Assembly (NCBI GenBank): GCA_016716005.1
Contig: JADJXE010000001.1
Coordinates: 757,001-821,000, forward strand
DNA: 64,000 nucleotides
Direction of reading: 5' to 3'
From: Acidimicrobiales bacterium
GTDB lineage: Bacteria > Actinomycetota > Acidimicrobiia > Acidimicrobiales > JADJXE01
A program made the translations under genes and the position numbers. The notes under the pieces were generated by a model that was given only the letters and a program-made list of their open reading frames with translations, did no database searches and was not told the origin of the DNA. Position 1 is the first letter of the stretch, and each line of letters begins with the position of its first letter. Shown piece after piece: positions 51,124 to 60,180 of this stretch.

Positions 51124-52836
51124 TCAGGTCGGCGGGCCGCCACCCTCGTCCTGGAAGGCCCGCACGGCCCCGTTGATCGTCGGGAAAACCCGGAACGGGC
51201 CGCCGGGCTCGAGCAGCCCGGCCCGCCGAAGGCGGTCGAGGGAGTGGCCGTTGGCCCGGGCCAGGCCCACCACCTCCACCCCGTGGCGGCGCAGGTCGTC
51301 GGCCAGCCCGGCCAGCACCTCGGTGGCGGTGGTGTCGACCGACCCCACCCCCTCGAAGTCGAGCACGACCCACCGCTCCTCGCCCGGGTTCTCCTCGAGC
51401 ACCTCCTCCACCCGCTCGGCGAACCGAGAAGCGTTGACGAAGAACAGCGGGGCGTCGAAGCGGTAGACGAGCAGGCCTTCCTCGGCGGTGGTGTCGTAGT
51501 CGTCGGCGTCCACCCAGCCGTCCAGGTCGGCCGAGCGGCCGAGGATGGCGTCGTGGGGGCGGGCCACCCGGACCAGGGCGATGAGCAGGCCGAGGCCGAT
51601 GGAGATGAGGATGCCGGCGAGCACGCCGAAGACGATGACGGCGGCGAAGGTGGCCAGGGCCAGGAGGAACTCGAGGCGGCTCTCCCGCCAGAGCAGGCGG
51701 AAGCCAGGGATCTCGAACAGGCCGACGGCCGCGCTGGTGACGACGGCGGCCAGGGCCGCCGACGGGATGCGCTCGATCACCGGGCCGAGGAACAGGATGC
51801 CGGCCAGCACCAAGGCGGCGGCGATGAGGAAGGTGACCTGGGTGACGCCCCCAGCGGCCGACGCTGCGGCCGTGCCGCTGCCGGTGGAGGCGACCGGCAT
51901 CCCCTGGAAGGCCCCGGCGGCCACGTTGGCGGCGCCGAGCCCCGTGAGCTCCCGGTCGGCGTCGAGGTCGTAGCCCTGCTTGCCGGCCACGCCCTTGGCG
52001 GTGAGGAAGCTGTCGGCGTACCCGAGCACGGCCACGGCGATGGCCGTCGGCACGAGGGCGCCCCAGTCCTGGATCGGGATCCCGGGAAGGGCCGGCAGGC
52101 CCACGTCGGCGTCGAAGTCGCCGACGAGGCCGATGCCGTGCTCGTCCAGCGAGAACACCCAGGCGACCACGGTCGCGGCCACCACGCCGATCACGGCGGC
52201 CGGCAGCCCCTTCATCGAGTACTTCAGGCCGAGGATGAGGGCGAGGGTCCCGAGCCCCATGGCCGCCGTGGCCGGGTCGATCTCGCCGAGGCTCGTGAGG
52301 ATCTCACCCACCTTGGCCACCGTGGTCTCGGCGTCCACCGGGATGCCGAGCAGCTTGGGGACCTGACCGACGAGGAGGATGACGCCGAGCCCCGTCAGGT
52401 AGCCGATGAGGGCCGGACGGGAGAGGAGGTCGGCCACGAGGCCGAGCCTGAGCAGGCCGGCGAGCACGAGCACGACCCCGACCATGAGGCCGAGGGCGGC
52501 GGCCGCTGCGAGGTAGTCGTCGCTGCCGACGGTGGCGACGGCAGCGAGGCCGGCGCCGGCCACCGCCGCCGTGCCCGGGTCGGGTCCGACGACGAGGTGG
52601 CGGGACGTGCCGACCAGGGCGTACACGGGCAGGGCCACCAGCACGGCGTGGAAGGCGGCGCTCGGCGGCAGGCCGGCGAGAGGCGCGTAGGCCATGCACT
52701 GGGTGATGAGGAGCGCGCCGATGGTGAGCCCGGCGAACAGGTCCCCCCGGAGCCAGGCGGGCCGGTACTGCCGGAGCACGGCCAGGCCTGCCGTGGCCTC
52801 GACCGGCGGCCGCACGGCGGGGTGGGGCGAGGCCAT
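51124..52836 (-). CDS. SulP (SLC26) family anion transporter with STAS domain, copy 2
   Basis: A 570-residue carrier with the SulP signature TQCMAYAPLAGLPPSAAFHA and about 12-14 spans. A C-terminal STAS domain (about 425-550) reads APLFFVNASRFAERVEEVL and FEGVGSVDTTATEVLAGL. It differs from copy 1 at 39559 in most loop regions, so it is an old paralogue rather than a recent duplicate. I start at ATG 52836; a GTG three codons upstream is in frame. The anion is unknown. No carbonic anhydrase or sulfate-assimilation gene is adjacent. Confidence 0.92.
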   Translation of the reverse strand: MASPHPAVRPPVEATAGLAVLRQYRPAWLRGDLFAGLTIGALLITQCMAYAPLAGLPPSAAFHAVLVALPVYALVGTSRHLVVGPDPGTAAVAGAGLAAVATVGSDDYLAAAAALGLMVGVVLVLAGLLRLGLVADLLSRPALIGYLTGLGVILLVGQVPKLLGIPVDAETTVAKVGEILTSLGEIDPATAAMGLGTLALILGLKYSMKGLPAAVIGVVAATVVAWVFSLDEHGIGLVGDFDADVGLPALPGIPIQDWGALVPTAIAVAVLGYADSFLTAKGVAGKQGYDLDADRELTGLGAANVAAGAFQGMPVASTGSGTAAASAAGGVTQVTFLIAAALVLAGILFLGPVIERIPSAALAAVVTSAAVGLFEIPGFRLLWRESRLEFLLALATFAAVIVFGVLAGILISIGLGLLIALVRVARPHDAILGRSADLDGWVDADDYDTTAEEGLLVYRFDAPLFFVNASRFAERVEEVLEENPGEERWVVLDFEGVGSVDTTATEVLAGLADDLRRHGVEVVGLARANGHSLDRLRRAGLLEPGGPFRVFPTINGAVRAFQDEGGGPPT

Positions 52837-52885
52837 GAGCCGCACGATAGGGGCGTCTTCCCGGGTAGCGGTCCGACGCCTGCGC

Positions 52886-52985
52886 TCACGCCGCGCCGCG
52901 CAGGGTGGGGTCCTTGGCGCCGTAGCTGCCGACCACGGGACAGGCCCTGTCGAGGAACCTCTCGAAGCGCTCGGGAATGCTCCCC
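52886..52985 (-). pseudogene. C-terminal remnant of a dienelactone hydrolase-family protein
   Basis: The minus strand reads IPERFERFLDRACPVVGSY, then GAKDPTLRGAA and a TGA. C-P-V-V-G-S-Y-G-A-K-D is the acid-residue region of dienelactone hydrolases. The frame is closed by a stop just upstream (TAG at about 52986), so only about 30 codons survive. A full gene is about 230 codons. Confidence 0.5.
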
Positions 52986-53047
52986 TAGTCCGCGCTCACG
53001 GCCCCGAACCGAGCGACCCGCTGCGTCGAGACGGGTCCGATTCAGGT

Positions 53048-53479
53048 TCACCCAGCCTCGCGCACCGGCCTCGGGTAGTGACGGTCGGAGAACAGCGGCG
53101 ACGAGATGAGGTAGTCGGCGGTCGCGCGGTTGCAGGCCGTCGGCGTGTTCCACACCACCGCGATCCGGAGCAGCGCTCGGACGTCCGGGTCGTGAGGCTG
53201 CGGCTCGAGCGGGTCCCAGAAGAACAGCAGGAGGTCCACGTGCCCTGCCGTGATGAGTGCACCGAGCTGCTGGTCACCGCCGAGCGGGCCGCTCTGCAGC
53301 CGGGTGACCTCGAGCCCGACCTCGGCCTGAAGGAGCCGGCCCGTGGTGCCGGTGGCGACGAGCTCGTGGTGCCGCAGCACCTCCCGGTTGAACGCGGCCC
53401 ACTCCACGAGGTCAGCCTTCTTGTTGTCATGGGCGACGAGAGCGATCTGTCGTCGGTTGGCGTGAGGCAACACGATCAC
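53048..53479 (-). CDS. mgsA: Methylglyoxal synthase
   Basis: Converts dihydroxyacetone phosphate to methylglyoxal and phosphate, bypassing lower glycolysis. The family core is complete: IALVAHDNKKADLVEW, ATGTTGRLLQ, SGPLGGDQQLGALI (phosphate binding and the catalytic Asp region), LLFFWDPLEPQPHDPDV and ATADYLISSPLF. At about 143 residues from GTG 53479 it matches bacterial homologues (about 150). The start is uncertain: no ATG is in frame nearby and a second GTG lies at 53473. It is monocistronic. A KhtTU antiporter and a VOC protein lie within 8 kb. Confidence 0.9.
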   Translation of the reverse strand: MIVLPHANRRQIALVAHDNKKADLVEWAAFNREVLRHHELVATGTTGRLLQAEVGLEVTRLQSGPLGGDQQLGALITAGHVDLLLFFWDPLEPQPHDPDVRALLRIAVVWNTPTACNRATADYLISSPLFSDRHYPRPVREAG

Positions 53480-54239
53480 CTTCCCGTGGTCTGCCGTGGC
53501 GCGGCCATCGACACTCAGCGACCCTACGGTCGCACGGTGAACCGAGGGAGGACCCGGGGGGAACGCACGGCGACAGCTGCGGCGAGCGCCGGAGGCACAC
53601 GTCGTTCGCCGCGATGTCGCCCCGGCGACGCTGCGACGACAGCGGCCGTTCCATCGGCTCGGGCACCGTTCGTGGATTGGCCCCACCGGCGTCACGATGA
53701 TCGGCCGTGCGGATGCACGCAGGATGCGTCGATGCCAGCTGACCGCCACCTCGCGCGTGGAGCACGGGCGTGTCTCACCATGCTGGCGCAGAGCGTCGGG
53801 CGCAGCGGCGTCGGCGGATGCTGCGTGATCGGCCAACCAGGCGACCTCGCCCCGCCCGAGTGGCACCCGTCCGCATGCCGGGCCGAGAGCGCGCTCCGAC
53901 GATGTCCTGGGTGCGGCCGCCGCCGACCGACGGTCAGGCGTGACCTGGGCAGGTACCCGGCTCTCGCTGCCCCACCCATCAGGTCGCTGCGTCCCCCGGT
54001 TCGGCGGCACCCTGCTCCTTGCCGGACAGCAGCTCGAGGATCCCGTCGGTGCTGTCGCGGATCGCCCTGATGTTGGTGACCGTCCACCTCGGTGGAGCGG
54101 TGTCCGGCGGACCCCGCGTGGACAACCAGGTCCTCTTCGCCCGGCCTCGGCCTGCCAGCACCGGCACCCCACCCTCGTGTTGCCCGACATCGCGGGCGGG
54201 CCCAGCGGTCGCGCGTCGCCGACCGGGGATACTTGGCAC
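53480..54239. other. Gene-poor 760-base stretch
   Basis: No intact gene is supported here. Frames on both strands are long but Arg/Pro-rich and unlike real products. At 53979-54085 on the minus strand a short segment (TNIRAIRDSTDGILELLSGK, ending in TGA) looks protein-like and may be the tail of a lost gene; I do not recognise it. The rest is probably decayed coding DNA, like the remnants on either side. Confidence 0.4.
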
Positions 54240-54914
54240 GTGGCCGAGCACGTCCCAGGCCCTCACCACCGCACGACCCGGGTGTCGGGCGCTCGCCTGC
54301 TCGCGTTGATCGCGGCGATCGGGCCCATCGCCTTCATCGCGCTCACGATCGTGCTCGGGGTGTCCTGGGAAGGGTACGACCCGGTCCGGGACACCCAGAG
54401 CGAGCTGGGCGCCGTGAACGCACCGCACGGCACCGTCATGAACGTGGCCGGGTTCATGGGGCTCGGGCTCTGCATCCTTGCGTTCGCGGGAGCGTACGGG
54501 CTGGTGCTGCGCGGGCGATGGGCCAGGTGGCTCGGCCTCCTCCTGATCGTGGCCGCCGGCACCGGCATGGTCGTGGTCGGGTTCTTCCCCTGCGATGCCG
54601 ACTGCGTGGACGTGACCGTGACCGGGAGGCTGCACGGCGTGTTCAGCGCGCCGGGCGCGATCGGCCTTCCCCTTGCTGCGATCGTCTCGTCGCTGGTGTT
54701 CCGGCTCGACGGGCGCTTCGGTACGGGGTGGCAGCTGGTGTCGTTCTGGGGAGGACTGCTGGCGCTGGCGTCGGGGCCGGTGATCCAGGCCGAGCTGTTC
54801 TCGGAGTGGAACGGCCTCGTCCAGCGTCTGGCCATGTGGCCGGCGCTCCTGTGGGTGTCGGCGGTGTCCGTCCGGCTCCACACCCTCGCCTCAGCGGCGG
54901 ACGGAACTGGGTGA
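54240..54914 (+). CDS. DUF998 family membrane protein
   Basis: A 224-residue protein with about six membrane spans (LLALIAAIGPIAFIALTIVLG, NVAGFMGLGLCILAFAGAYGL, WLGLLLIVAAGTGMVVVGFFP, and others). The loop DPVRDTQSELGAVNAPHG and FFPCDAD after the third span are typical of DUF998 proteins. Function is unknown for the family. GTG 54240 is the only plausible start before the first span; no ribosome site is obvious. It is flanked by decayed sequence on both sides. Confidence 0.8.
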   Translation: MAEHVPGPHHRTTRVSGARLLALIAAIGPIAFIALTIVLGVSWEGYDPVRDTQSELGAVNAPHGTVMNVAGFMGLGLCILAFAGAYGLVLRGRWARWLGLLLIVAAGTGMVVVGFFPCDADCVDVTVTGRLHGVFSAPGAIGLPLAAIVSSLVFRLDGRFGTGWQLVSFWGGLLALASGPVIQAELFSEWNGLVQRLAMWPALLWVSAVSVRLHTLASAADGTG

Positions 54915-54947
54915 CCTGACCGACAGCTACGCCGACTTCCAGCGCCT

Positions 54948-55097
54948 CGGCGCGGCATCGAGTTCGCCGAACCCGTGCCCAGCCGCACGATCGGCATGTG
55001 CTGGCGACGCACCAGTGCCTACCGCGACTTCCTGCCTCGACTCCCGAGGTGTTCGCCGACCTGCCCGAGGGGCTCGTCACCCGTGCGCCTCGACTGA
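54948..55097 (+). pseudogene. C-terminal remnant of a LysR/OxyR-type regulator
   Basis: The frame reads IEFAEPVPSRTIGMCWRRTS, then AYRDFLP, and after a one-base shift EVFADLPEGLVTRAP. V-P-S-R-T-I-G-x-x-W-R-x-x-S is the final strand and helix region of OxyR-like LysR regulators. The DNA-binding and most of the effector domain are missing. Confidence 0.45.
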
Positions 55098-55253
55098 TCT
55101 CGTCACAGGCGCGGCCGCTCCGGTCGCCGTGGTGACAAGGCCGCGCAGGGGCACGACGGGCGCGCCGCCGCCAGAACGCCGGTAGCCGAGGCCCGATTCG
55201 GGGCCGTCCGCGAGGACCGGACGCCCGCCCGGTCGGGGAGCATCTGGCGACCA

Positions 55254-55432
55254 TCCGCATCCCGCGGTTCGTCGCCCGGGGCGATCGCGACCCGCTGCCC
55301 CCTGGAGCAGGGTCGACGGGTGGCCGAGGCGCTCGGCGTGGATCTGCACCTGCTGACCGGCGCTGGCCAGGTCCTGCCTCGGAGTGCCCGGAGCAGGTGG
55401 CCGACCTGGTTCGAGGGCGCGCCGCCGGCTGA
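55254..55432 (+). pseudogene. C-terminal remnant of an alpha/beta hydrolase
   Basis: Three frames must be joined: RIPRFVARGDRDPL, then LEQGRRVAEALGVDLHLLTGAGQVLP, shortened in effect, then ECPEQVADLVRGRAAG and a TGA. The order acid (GDRDPL), strand, near-His position (GAG-[HQ]-V) and final helix is that of alpha/beta hydrolases; the catalytic His is Gln here. At least two frameshifts show it is decayed. Confidence 0.45.
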
Positions 55433-55447
55433 GCGGGCCGGGCCCGG

Positions 55448-55795
55448 TCAGGCCGTGGTGGCGCGGCGCACCACCTCTCGGATGTCCTCCTCGGGCAGGA
55501 CGTCGTCGAACCGGACCTGGATGCTGGCCTTGCCGGTCTTGAAGCCGGGGTGGCGGGCCACGAACGCGGCGATGTGGTCGGGCGACGTGGTGGTGAGGGT
55601 GACCCCGTCGCGGAGGCCGGCGTTCAATCCGACGTGGCGCCTGCCCACCTTGTAGATCGGGATCTGGTACGAGATCCGGACCTCGGCGTCCGGCACCACG
55701 TCGAGGACCAGGGCCTGGAGCCGCTCGAACAGTGCCAGGTGGGCGTCGTCGAGCGCTGCGACGTAGGCGGCGACGGACTCCGAGGCGTCGGGCAC
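55448..55795 (-). CDS. DUF1801 (YdhG-like) domain protein
   Basis: A 115-residue iron-chaperone-like protein of the DUF1801 group: VAAYVAALDDAHLALFERLQALV, PDAEVRISYQIPIYKVGRRHVG (split in description), a middle HIAAFVARHPGFKTGKASIQV and the end LPEEDIREVVRR. GTG 55795 begins the conserved part; the frame is open upstream for another 43 codons, but these are Arg-rich. The biological role of the family is poorly known. Confidence 0.82.
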   Translation of the reverse strand: MPDASESVAAYVAALDDAHLALFERLQALVLDVVPDAEVRISYQIPIYKVGRRHVGLNAGLRDGVTLTTTSPDHIAAFVARHPGFKTGKASIQVRFDDVLPEEDIREVVRRATTA

Positions 55796-56261
55796 GTCGC
55801 GGAGGGTAGCCCGGGGCCTGCCCAGGACCCCGGCGCTGTCTGCTCCTGGTCTGTTGGGGACCCACCTGTCGATGAGCCGGCGACCGCGAAGCCGGACTGC
55901 CGCGAGCCGACTGCCAGCTGTCACCTGACCCGGCCCGAGCAGCGATCAGCACCCGCGTAGGGGAACACTCCACCAGCGCGCCCCCCGCCACCAGGATCCG
56001 CGAGATCCTCGACCGCTTGGCCAAGTGATCCGGTGCACGACCGACACCATCGTCAACGACACCACCGAACCGGCCATCTGCGACGTCGAGTGCCAACCGA
56101 CTGCCGCCGGGGACGTTGTACTTCGGCCGCCCCTCCGAAGAGCCGACAGAGGCCTCCGGGCTGCCGTGCAGGGTGTCGTCACAGCCGAGCTACCGGGCGG
56201 CCCGGTGGTCGCAGCCTTCTCACTTGCCGGGTCGGGCGCGACACTGGCGAGGGAGGCAACC
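55796..56261. other. Gene-poor 466-base stretch upstream of the propeller gene
   Basis: I see no supported gene. Frames on both strands lack family-like features. GGGAGG at its right end is the ribosome site of the next gene. It may contain the promoters of both divergent neighbours, but no clear -10/-35 pair stands out. Confidence 0.35.
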
Positions 56262-57494
56262 ATGAGTGGAGGTATGGCCCGGCTTCGCCGGCGCCATCCG
56301 AAGGCTTCCCTCGCGGCCGTGGTGTTCGGCGTCGTCGTCGCCGTGGGTGGTCTTGCGGTGGTGGGCTTCTTCCTCGTCACCTTCCTCGGTTCCAGTCTCT
56401 CGTCGCTGGACGACGCCGGGGCGTTCCCCGGGCGGTTGGTTCTCGCTCAGAACGACGACGTTTCCCTCGGCCACAGCGGCCTCGCCGCCGTGCTCCAGGT
56501 GACTTCTGACGACCGATCTCCCGAACCGCTCATCACGCTGCCGCCGGGCGCGTCGGTTCACGGCGCTTCCCCGGACGGTCACCTCGTGGTGGTCTCGCCG
56601 GGCCTGCTCATCGACCTGAGCACCGGCCAGACCGCCCCCCTGCCTGTGCCGCAAGGGCCCGTCGACGGAGTCCGAGGCGTGGCCGTGTTCTCGCCGAGCG
56701 GCAACCGGCTGGCGTACGCGCACACGGTCAGGGGGATCGCGGACGGGCCGATCAGCGGCCTGTACGTCATCGACCTTGCCACTCGCAGGACGACGGCGGT
56801 GCTCCCGGTGGAGTGCGCGAGTTACTACAGCACCACGGGCGGAGGCGGCTCCGAGGTGTGCGGTCAGGTCGGGCGTCCGTCCTGGGTCGACGACGACACC
56901 CTCGCCTTCTCCTACTTGCGTGGGGGTCTGCCTGGGAACCTCGAAGGATACGGGGACACCGTCGGCTCGGACACGATTGCCGTGCTTCGTTCTGACGGAT
57001 CGGTCCTGCAAGAGATCGAGACGACCGACGACGTGCTGGGCGTCGCTGGCGGTGTTGCTCTCGTCGAAGGCGAAGACCCAGCAAGCTTCGAGTTCACGGA
57101 TGGGTGGCTTCCGGTCGAGGACCTGCTCGCCGGACGATACGAACTCCGCCAGGTCGATCACCCGGCCCACCTCGCTCCTGACGGCCGCATCCTCATGGCG
57201 GGCGAGAGCACATGGAGGCTCTTCGACCCCCGAACGGGCACCGAGACCGAACCCGACGGTGGCGTGCGCACTGGCGACGGGCCGCGTGAGTGCATCTGGT
57301 CGACGGACGGGACCTACGCAGCGTGCTCGATCTACACGGGAGGGGCTCCCGCACTCGTGCTCATCCCCATGGCCGAGCAGGGGGGAGGTGGACGAGTCAC
57401 GACCTTCGAGTCCGACGCCTATCCGTCCCCGGTCCCGATCGCATGGACACCCGAGGGCGGGCCGACGCCTGTTGGCGTCACCATCCCAGGTTGA
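56262..57494 (+). CDS. Membrane-anchored beta-propeller-like protein
   Basis: A 410-residue protein with one N-terminal membrane anchor (about residues 14-38: LAAVVFGVVVAVGGLAVVGF) and an Arg/Lys-rich cytoplasmic start. The rest, presumably outside, has WD40/TolB-like repeats: GASPDGHLVVVS, FSPSGNRLAYAH, VDDDTLAFSY, APDGRILMAG, STDGTYAACS. No catalytic residues are recognised, so I assign only a fold. GGGAGG lies seven bases before the ATG. It is unrelated in sequence to the propeller protein at 1875. Confidence 0.8.
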   Translation: MSGGMARLRRRHPKASLAAVVFGVVVAVGGLAVVGFFLVTFLGSSLSSLDDAGAFPGRLVLAQNDDVSLGHSGLAAVLQVTSDDRSPEPLITLPPGASVHGASPDGHLVVVSPGLLIDLSTGQTAPLPVPQGPVDGVRGVAVFSPSGNRLAYAHTVRGIADGPISGLYVIDLATRRTTAVLPVECASYYSTTGGGGSEVCGQVGRPSWVDDDTLAFSYLRGGLPGNLEGYGDTVGSDTIAVLRSDGSVLQEIETTDDVLGVAGGVALVEGEDPASFEFTDGWLPVEDLLAGRYELRQVDHPAHLAPDGRILMAGESTWRLFDPRTGTETEPDGGVRTGDGPRECIWSTDGTYAACSIYTGGAPALVLIPMAEQGGGGRVTTFESDAYPSPVPIAWTPEGGPTPVGVTIPG

Positions 57495-57621
57495 TCTGTC
57501 GGCGGCGTCGACTCGGCCCGCATGGCCCACTGGCCGGTGAGCGACCTCGTCCGCTGGGAGTGACCGGCCCCTCGCAGGCACCGCGCCCAGTTCGGAGCCG
57601 CCGTTCGCGTTGTCGCTGCTC

Positions 57622-58155
57622 TCAGAAGGCCACGTGGGTGTCGCTGACGATCTGCACCGGTCCGCTGTCGGTGAACTCGAGGACGATCACCCAGTCGCCG
57701 AACGACTCCAAGTGCCCGATGAGGGCCACCTGGTTCCCGGAAACCACCATGGGATCGTTCAGCTCGTTCGGGATCTCGCCGAACGTGGACACCCACTCCT
57801 GCAGCGAGCCGTCGTCGACGCGCTCGACGCGGCCGAGCTCGGGCATGTCCAGGTAGCCGTCGGCGGTCATGAACGACGCCACGGCCTCGCCGTCCTCGGC
57901 CATCCACGCCTCGACGTACTGGGCAGCCACGTCGACCATCTCGGCCTGTCGCTCGGTCAGCTCCCCACCGATCGCCTGGGTGCCAACCCGCCCGTAGTAG
58001 AGGGGCGATGCGGCCTCGTCGCTGCCCCGCAGCACCCAGCCCGCTGCAACCCCTGCGATCAGCAGCGCGACAGCGATCACTGCGGTGAGAACCCAGCGCC
58101 TGGACTGCCGGCTCCTGGCCCCGCTCTCGGGACGGTCCAACATCTCCTGTGCCAT
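57622..58155 (-). CDS. Membrane-anchored SnoaL/NTF2-like protein
   Basis: A 177-residue protein with a single N-terminal span (residues about 21-43: WVLTAVIAVALLIAGVAAGWVL) and a positively charged cytoplasmic start. The extracytoplasmic part resembles the NTF2/SnoaL cone: ERQAEMVDVAAQYVEAWMAED, VASFMTADGYLDMPELG, then paired strands to the C terminus (GDWVIVLEFTDSGPVQIV). Function is unknown. AGGAGG lies seven bases before the ATG. It converges with the propeller gene. Confidence 0.78.
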   Translation of the reverse strand: MAQEMLDRPESGARSRQSRRWVLTAVIAVALLIAGVAAGWVLRGSDEAASPLYYGRVGTQAIGGELTERQAEMVDVAAQYVEAWMAEDGEAVASFMTADGYLDMPELGRVERVDDGSLQEWVSTFGEIPNELNDPMVVSGNQVALIGHLESFGDWVIVLEFTDSGPVQIVSDTHVAF

Positions 58156-58264
58156 GGCCTACCTCCTCGAAACCATGCTCCACCTCCCACTATGTGCCCG
58201 ACCGTTGGACCTGCCTAGGGTGGGCCATCCCACGGCCGCAGCGCACAGGGGGCGAGCGCCTGGG

Positions 58265-59308
58265 TCAGGTGCAGGCAGCGTGGTCGCCGAACCAGCCCCG
58301 CCCACCGACGCGCCCCCACCGGCCCGCTGCCGGCTTGTAGGCGTACATGACCGCCTCGTGCTGGTAGTGGTAGTCGGTGTGGCCCAACACCAGCCGTGAC
58401 TTCACGCACACCAGCGACTGGCGGAGCTTCCACCGGCCGGTGACGGCGTCCACGAACACGGCGCCCCGCGGGCCGGCCGGGTAGGCCACGTACACCATCC
58501 CCCCCGGCGTGAGCACCCTGTCCACGTTGGCGAACGCGGCGTGCGGCAGCCCCGCCAGGCCGTCCCCATCGAGGTCGTCGTTGGCGATGGTCAGCGCGTC
58601 GCGGGTCTTGCCGACATGGGCAACCCCGTAGGGCGGGTCGGTCGACACCATGTCGGCCAGCCCGCCGGCCATCACCCGCTCCACGTCGGCGAGCCGGGTG
58701 GCGTCGCCGCACAGCACCCGATGCTCCCCAATACACCCACAGGTCGCCCGTGGTGCTCGTCGGAGGCGCTGCCGCGGGCACATCGTCCTCGCCTGGCACG
58801 GGCGGCCCGGGATCGTCGTCGCCGGTGTCGAGGGCGGCCAGCTCCTCCTCCAAGGCCTCCAGCGACCACGACGCCGCCGCCAACAGCTCCTCGTCCCGCT
58901 CGCCACCCAGCGCACCATCGCCTCCAGATCACCCGGATCGTCGCTCGCCAGATCCGACGTGCGGTTGTCGGCCAGCGCCTAGGCGCGGGCGGTCACGTCG
59001 TCGTCCACCCACACCACCGCAATCTCCGGCCAGCCGAGCTGGCGGGCCGCCAGCAGCGTGTGGTTCCCGGCGATCACCATGCGGTCCGATCGGCGGGCCA
59101 CGATCGGCTTGCGCTGCCCGAACGTGGCCAGCGACCGGGCGACCGCGTCGACGTCACCACGGCGCGGGTTGCCGGCCAGCAGCAGGAGGGTGTCGGTGGG
59201 GGCGGCCAGCTCGGCCAGGTCCGGGGCGATCACGGCGGTCGGGTTGCTGCCGGTTGCGGGGGGTTGCTGCGACACGCCGTTCAGGGTGCCCGGCGCGACT
59301 CCCCGCAC
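58265..59308 (-). pseudogene. Decayed ParB-domain / DNA methyltransferase gene
   Basis: A phage- or plasmid-type fusion broken by three lesions. From GTG 59308 a ParB N-terminal domain is read (LLLLAGNPRRGDVDAVARSL, KPIVARRSDRMVIAGNHTLLA) and ends at TAG 58979, but the same frame continues with ALADNRTSDLASDDPGDLEA. Near 58900 the coding moves to a second frame (ELLAAASWSLEALEEELAAL), and near 58740 to a third, which holds the methyltransferase: EHRVLCGDATRLADVERVMA and the catalytic STDPPYGVAHVGK. The C terminus stops early at 58265, before the usual final motif. It is inactive as it stands. Confidence 0.75.
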
Positions 59309-59634
59309 GGTTGGCAGCGCGCCGGCCAGAGTGGCCGGTCCGCCGACTCGTCAGCTCGGGTGGTGCGGACCAGTCGAGCGCGCCGACCCTCGAGATCTCG
59401 GGCCGCTCACGCATCTTCCTCGGAGGATGAACGGCTGCGTGGCTCGGCTGGATTCCGCATTGATCAGCAGGTCACCGAGTGACCGTATCGACCATGCTCG
59501 CACCGGGCCTCCCGGCGACGAGGTCGGCGCCTGGTAGACCATCACCAATAGCTACAGACCGATCATCCCGGCCGACAACGAAGCCAGCGGGTGCGCCGAA
59601 GGCCCCAGTCGCATTTCGAACCGGTGGAGGCACG
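59309..59634. other. Intergenic stretch between the ParB/methyltransferase remnant and the TMEM175 gene
   Basis: No gene is supported in these 326 bases. It contains a patch of lower GC around 59535-59575 (ACCATCACCAATAGCTACAG), a likely promoter zone for the split channel gene. GGTGGAGG precedes that gene's GTG start. Confidence 0.35.
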
Positions 59635-59819
59635 GTGACAGACGAAACCGAGCCCGCCGGCGCCGCGGGCACGACACCCGCCGTTTCAGCCGGCAACCAA
59701 CGCGACCACGATGACGATCGTCTCACAAGCCCTGATCGGCTGACCGCCCTCTCCGATGGGGTGTTCGCCATCGTCATCACGATCCTGGTCCTCGAGATCG
59801 CCGTCCCCGAGGGCTTGTC

Positions 59820-59823
59820 GGGG
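59820..59823. repeat. Left target-site duplication GGGG
   Basis: GGGG flanks the left end of the inserted element and recurs at 61058-61061 on its right. A duplication of 3-5 bases is normal for the IS3 family. One base could belong to the element. Confidence 0.7.
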
Positions 59824-59898
59824 TGAAGTGACCCCCCTGTAGTGGTCCGGGTGTTGTGCGAGTCCGTTGCCCCAAGATGGGGCAGGAGGACAGCACCC

Positions 59899-60180
59899 AT
59901 GACCAAGCGTCGGCGGCACACGCCCGACCAGATCATCCGCAAGCTCGCCGAGGGCAACAAGCTCCTCGCCGGCGGGACCGAGCTCGACGAGGTCTGCCGG
60001 CATCTGCAGATCGCCGATTCGACCTGGCACCGGTGGGTCGCGCAGTACGGCGGCATGAAGGCGAGCGATGCGAAGCGCTTGAAGGAGCTCGAGGGCGAGA
60101 ACGCCCGGCTGAAGAAGCTCCTCGCCGAGGCCGAGCTCGACAAGTCGATGCTCAAGGAGCTGGCCGAGGGAAACTTCTGA
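59899..60180 (+). CDS. IS3-family OrfA (helix-turn-helix)
   Basis: A 93-residue DNA-binding protein of the IS3 element. It has an N-terminal HTH (RRHTPDQIIRKLAEGNKLLA, ELDEVCRHLQIADSTWHRW) and a C-terminal leucine zipper-like coiled coil (LKELEGENARLKKLLAEAEL). ATG 59899 follows GGAGGA. It recognises the element ends and, through -1 frameshifting near its stop, forms the N terminus of the OrfAB transposase. Confidence 0.92.
   Translation: MTKRRRHTPDQIIRKLAEGNKLLAGGTELDEVCRHLQIADSTWHRWVAQYGGMKASDAKRLKELEGENARLKKLLAEAELDKSMLKELAEGNF
60168..60174 (+). promoter_or_regulatory. Programmed -1 frameshift site GGGAAAC
   Basis: G-GGA-AAC is in the orfA frame three codons before its stop (AAC TTC TGA) and is a canonical X-XXY-YYZ slippery heptamer. 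A -1 slip continues into orfB as LLTPNRRR. Confidence 0.75.

Noticed and set aside
55077..56096. A long minus-strand frame over the DUF1801 gene
   Set aside because: It overlaps the recognised DUF1801 frame and its product is an unrecognisable Arg/Gly-rich sequence.
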